From an uncultured Eubacterium sp. (lineage in GTDB: Bacteria; Bacillota; Clostridia; Oscillospirales; Acutalibacteraceae): a stretch of DNA of 5,847 bases. The notes under the pieces were generated by a model. It was not told the origin of the DNA and did no database searches. It worked only from the letters and a program-made list of their open reading frames with translations. Location: positions 1 to 5,847 of the forward strand of contig UQPH01000056.1 of the NCBI GenBank assembly GCA_900542875.1, given 5' to 3'. The position numbers and the translations under genes are program-made. Below are positions 5,580 through 5,847 of the stretch, in pieces. How positions within the stretch are numbered: the first letter of the stretch is position 1; every line of letters starts with the position of its first letter.

Positions 5580-5847
5580 ATCTTTTTTCGATTACCTTAT
5601 CAACGAGGCCGTATTCAAGTGCCTCCTGAGCAGACATCCAATTATCTCTGTCAGTATCTTTGACAAGAGTTTCAAAATCCTTACCGCAGTTATCGGCAAG
5701 AATTTTATTAAGCTGTTCCTTCTTTTTTACAAGATTCTTAGCGGCAATCTCTACATCGGTAGCCTGACCGGTGATACCGTTTCCGCCGATAAGAGGCTGA
5801 TGGATAAGAATTTCGCTGTTTGGAAGAGCGATTCTCTTTCCCTTTGC
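5578..5847 (-). CDS. clpP: ATP-dependent Clp protease proteolytic subunit ClpP (C-terminal part, cut by window edge)
   Basis: The last 89 codons and the TAA stop are present; the N-terminal half, with the catalytic serine, lies beyond the right edge. The visible part reads through GKRIALPNSEILIHQP, which holds the catalytic histidine, and KDTDRDNWMSAQEALEYG, which holds the catalytic aspartate and the Asp/Arg pair that sits at the ring interface. It ends in VDKVIEKR, a normal C terminus. ClpP forms the two-ring serine protease chamber that works with ClpX, encoded 12 bases downstream. Between the histidine and the GQAT motif the sequence reads PLIGGNGITGQAT, about three residues longer than the common PLGGxxGQAT; this lies in the strand and handle region that joins the two rings. 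Similar longer variants occur in ClpP paralogues of Clostridia as far as I recall, so a second clpP elsewhere in the genome is possible. Confidence 0.96.
   Translation of the reverse strand, partial: AKGKRIALPNSEILIHQPLIGGNGITGQATDVEIAAKNLVKKKEQLNKILADNCGKDFETLVKDTDRDNWMSAQEALEYGLVDKVIEKR

Noticed and set aside
4240..5629. Plus-strand open frames opposite clpX and the clpP end
   Set aside because: They are antisense shadows of highly conserved genes.

Overview
The window is a stretch of a low-to-moderate GC chromosome from an endospore-forming member of the Firmicutes, most likely a Clostridia of the Ruminococcaceae/Oscillospiraceae type. The evidence for this is a complete spoIVA gene, a SipL-like SPOCS/LysM coat-morphogenesis gene, Gram-positive style Shine-Dalgarno sites (AGGAGG, AAAGGAG) and AT-rich spacers. 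Genus and species cannot be fixed from this sequence alone.

Layout. Bases 1-510 (minus) are the N-terminal 170 codons of a secreted, probably lipid-anchored GHL10/YngK-like glycoside-hydrolase-type protein that runs off the left edge. A 61-bp gap with overlapping divergent promoter candidates separates it from a small plus-strand zinc-ribbon protein (572-865). That gene converges on spoIVA across a strong hairpin terminator (877-918). The rest of the window is a minus-strand block, in transcription order clpP (3' part, 5578-5847), clpX (4276-5565), a 384-bp gene-free gap, a SipL-like gene (2407-3891) and spoIVA (922-2397).

How the genes work together. clpP and clpX are translationally close: the clpP stop lies in the clpX ribosome-binding site and clpX starts with TTG. 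They encode the ClpXP protease. The SipL-like gene and spoIVA form a tight two-gene operon in which the spoIVA ribosome-binding site abuts the upstream stop codon. It is preceded by a sequence that fits the mother-cell sigma-E promoter consensus. SpoIVA is the ATPase that builds the basement layer of the spore coat, and SipL is its known partner in Clostridioides difficile. In Bacillus subtilis ClpXP takes part in SpoIVA quality control, so this neighbourhood may be more than chance.

The least ordinary part is the clpX to sipL gap. It holds a 310-bp segment (3954-4263) bounded by about 40-bp imperfect inverted repeats (32/40 matches, with a perfect GGGGCACACT core). Inside are three further hairpins, one of them a 16-bp perfect bidirectional terminator. 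It has no coding capacity and looks like a MITE or other small non-autonomous element that now supplies the clpX terminator and sits directly upstream of the sipL-spoIVA promoter. I saw no tRNA, rRNA, CRISPR array or transposase gene.
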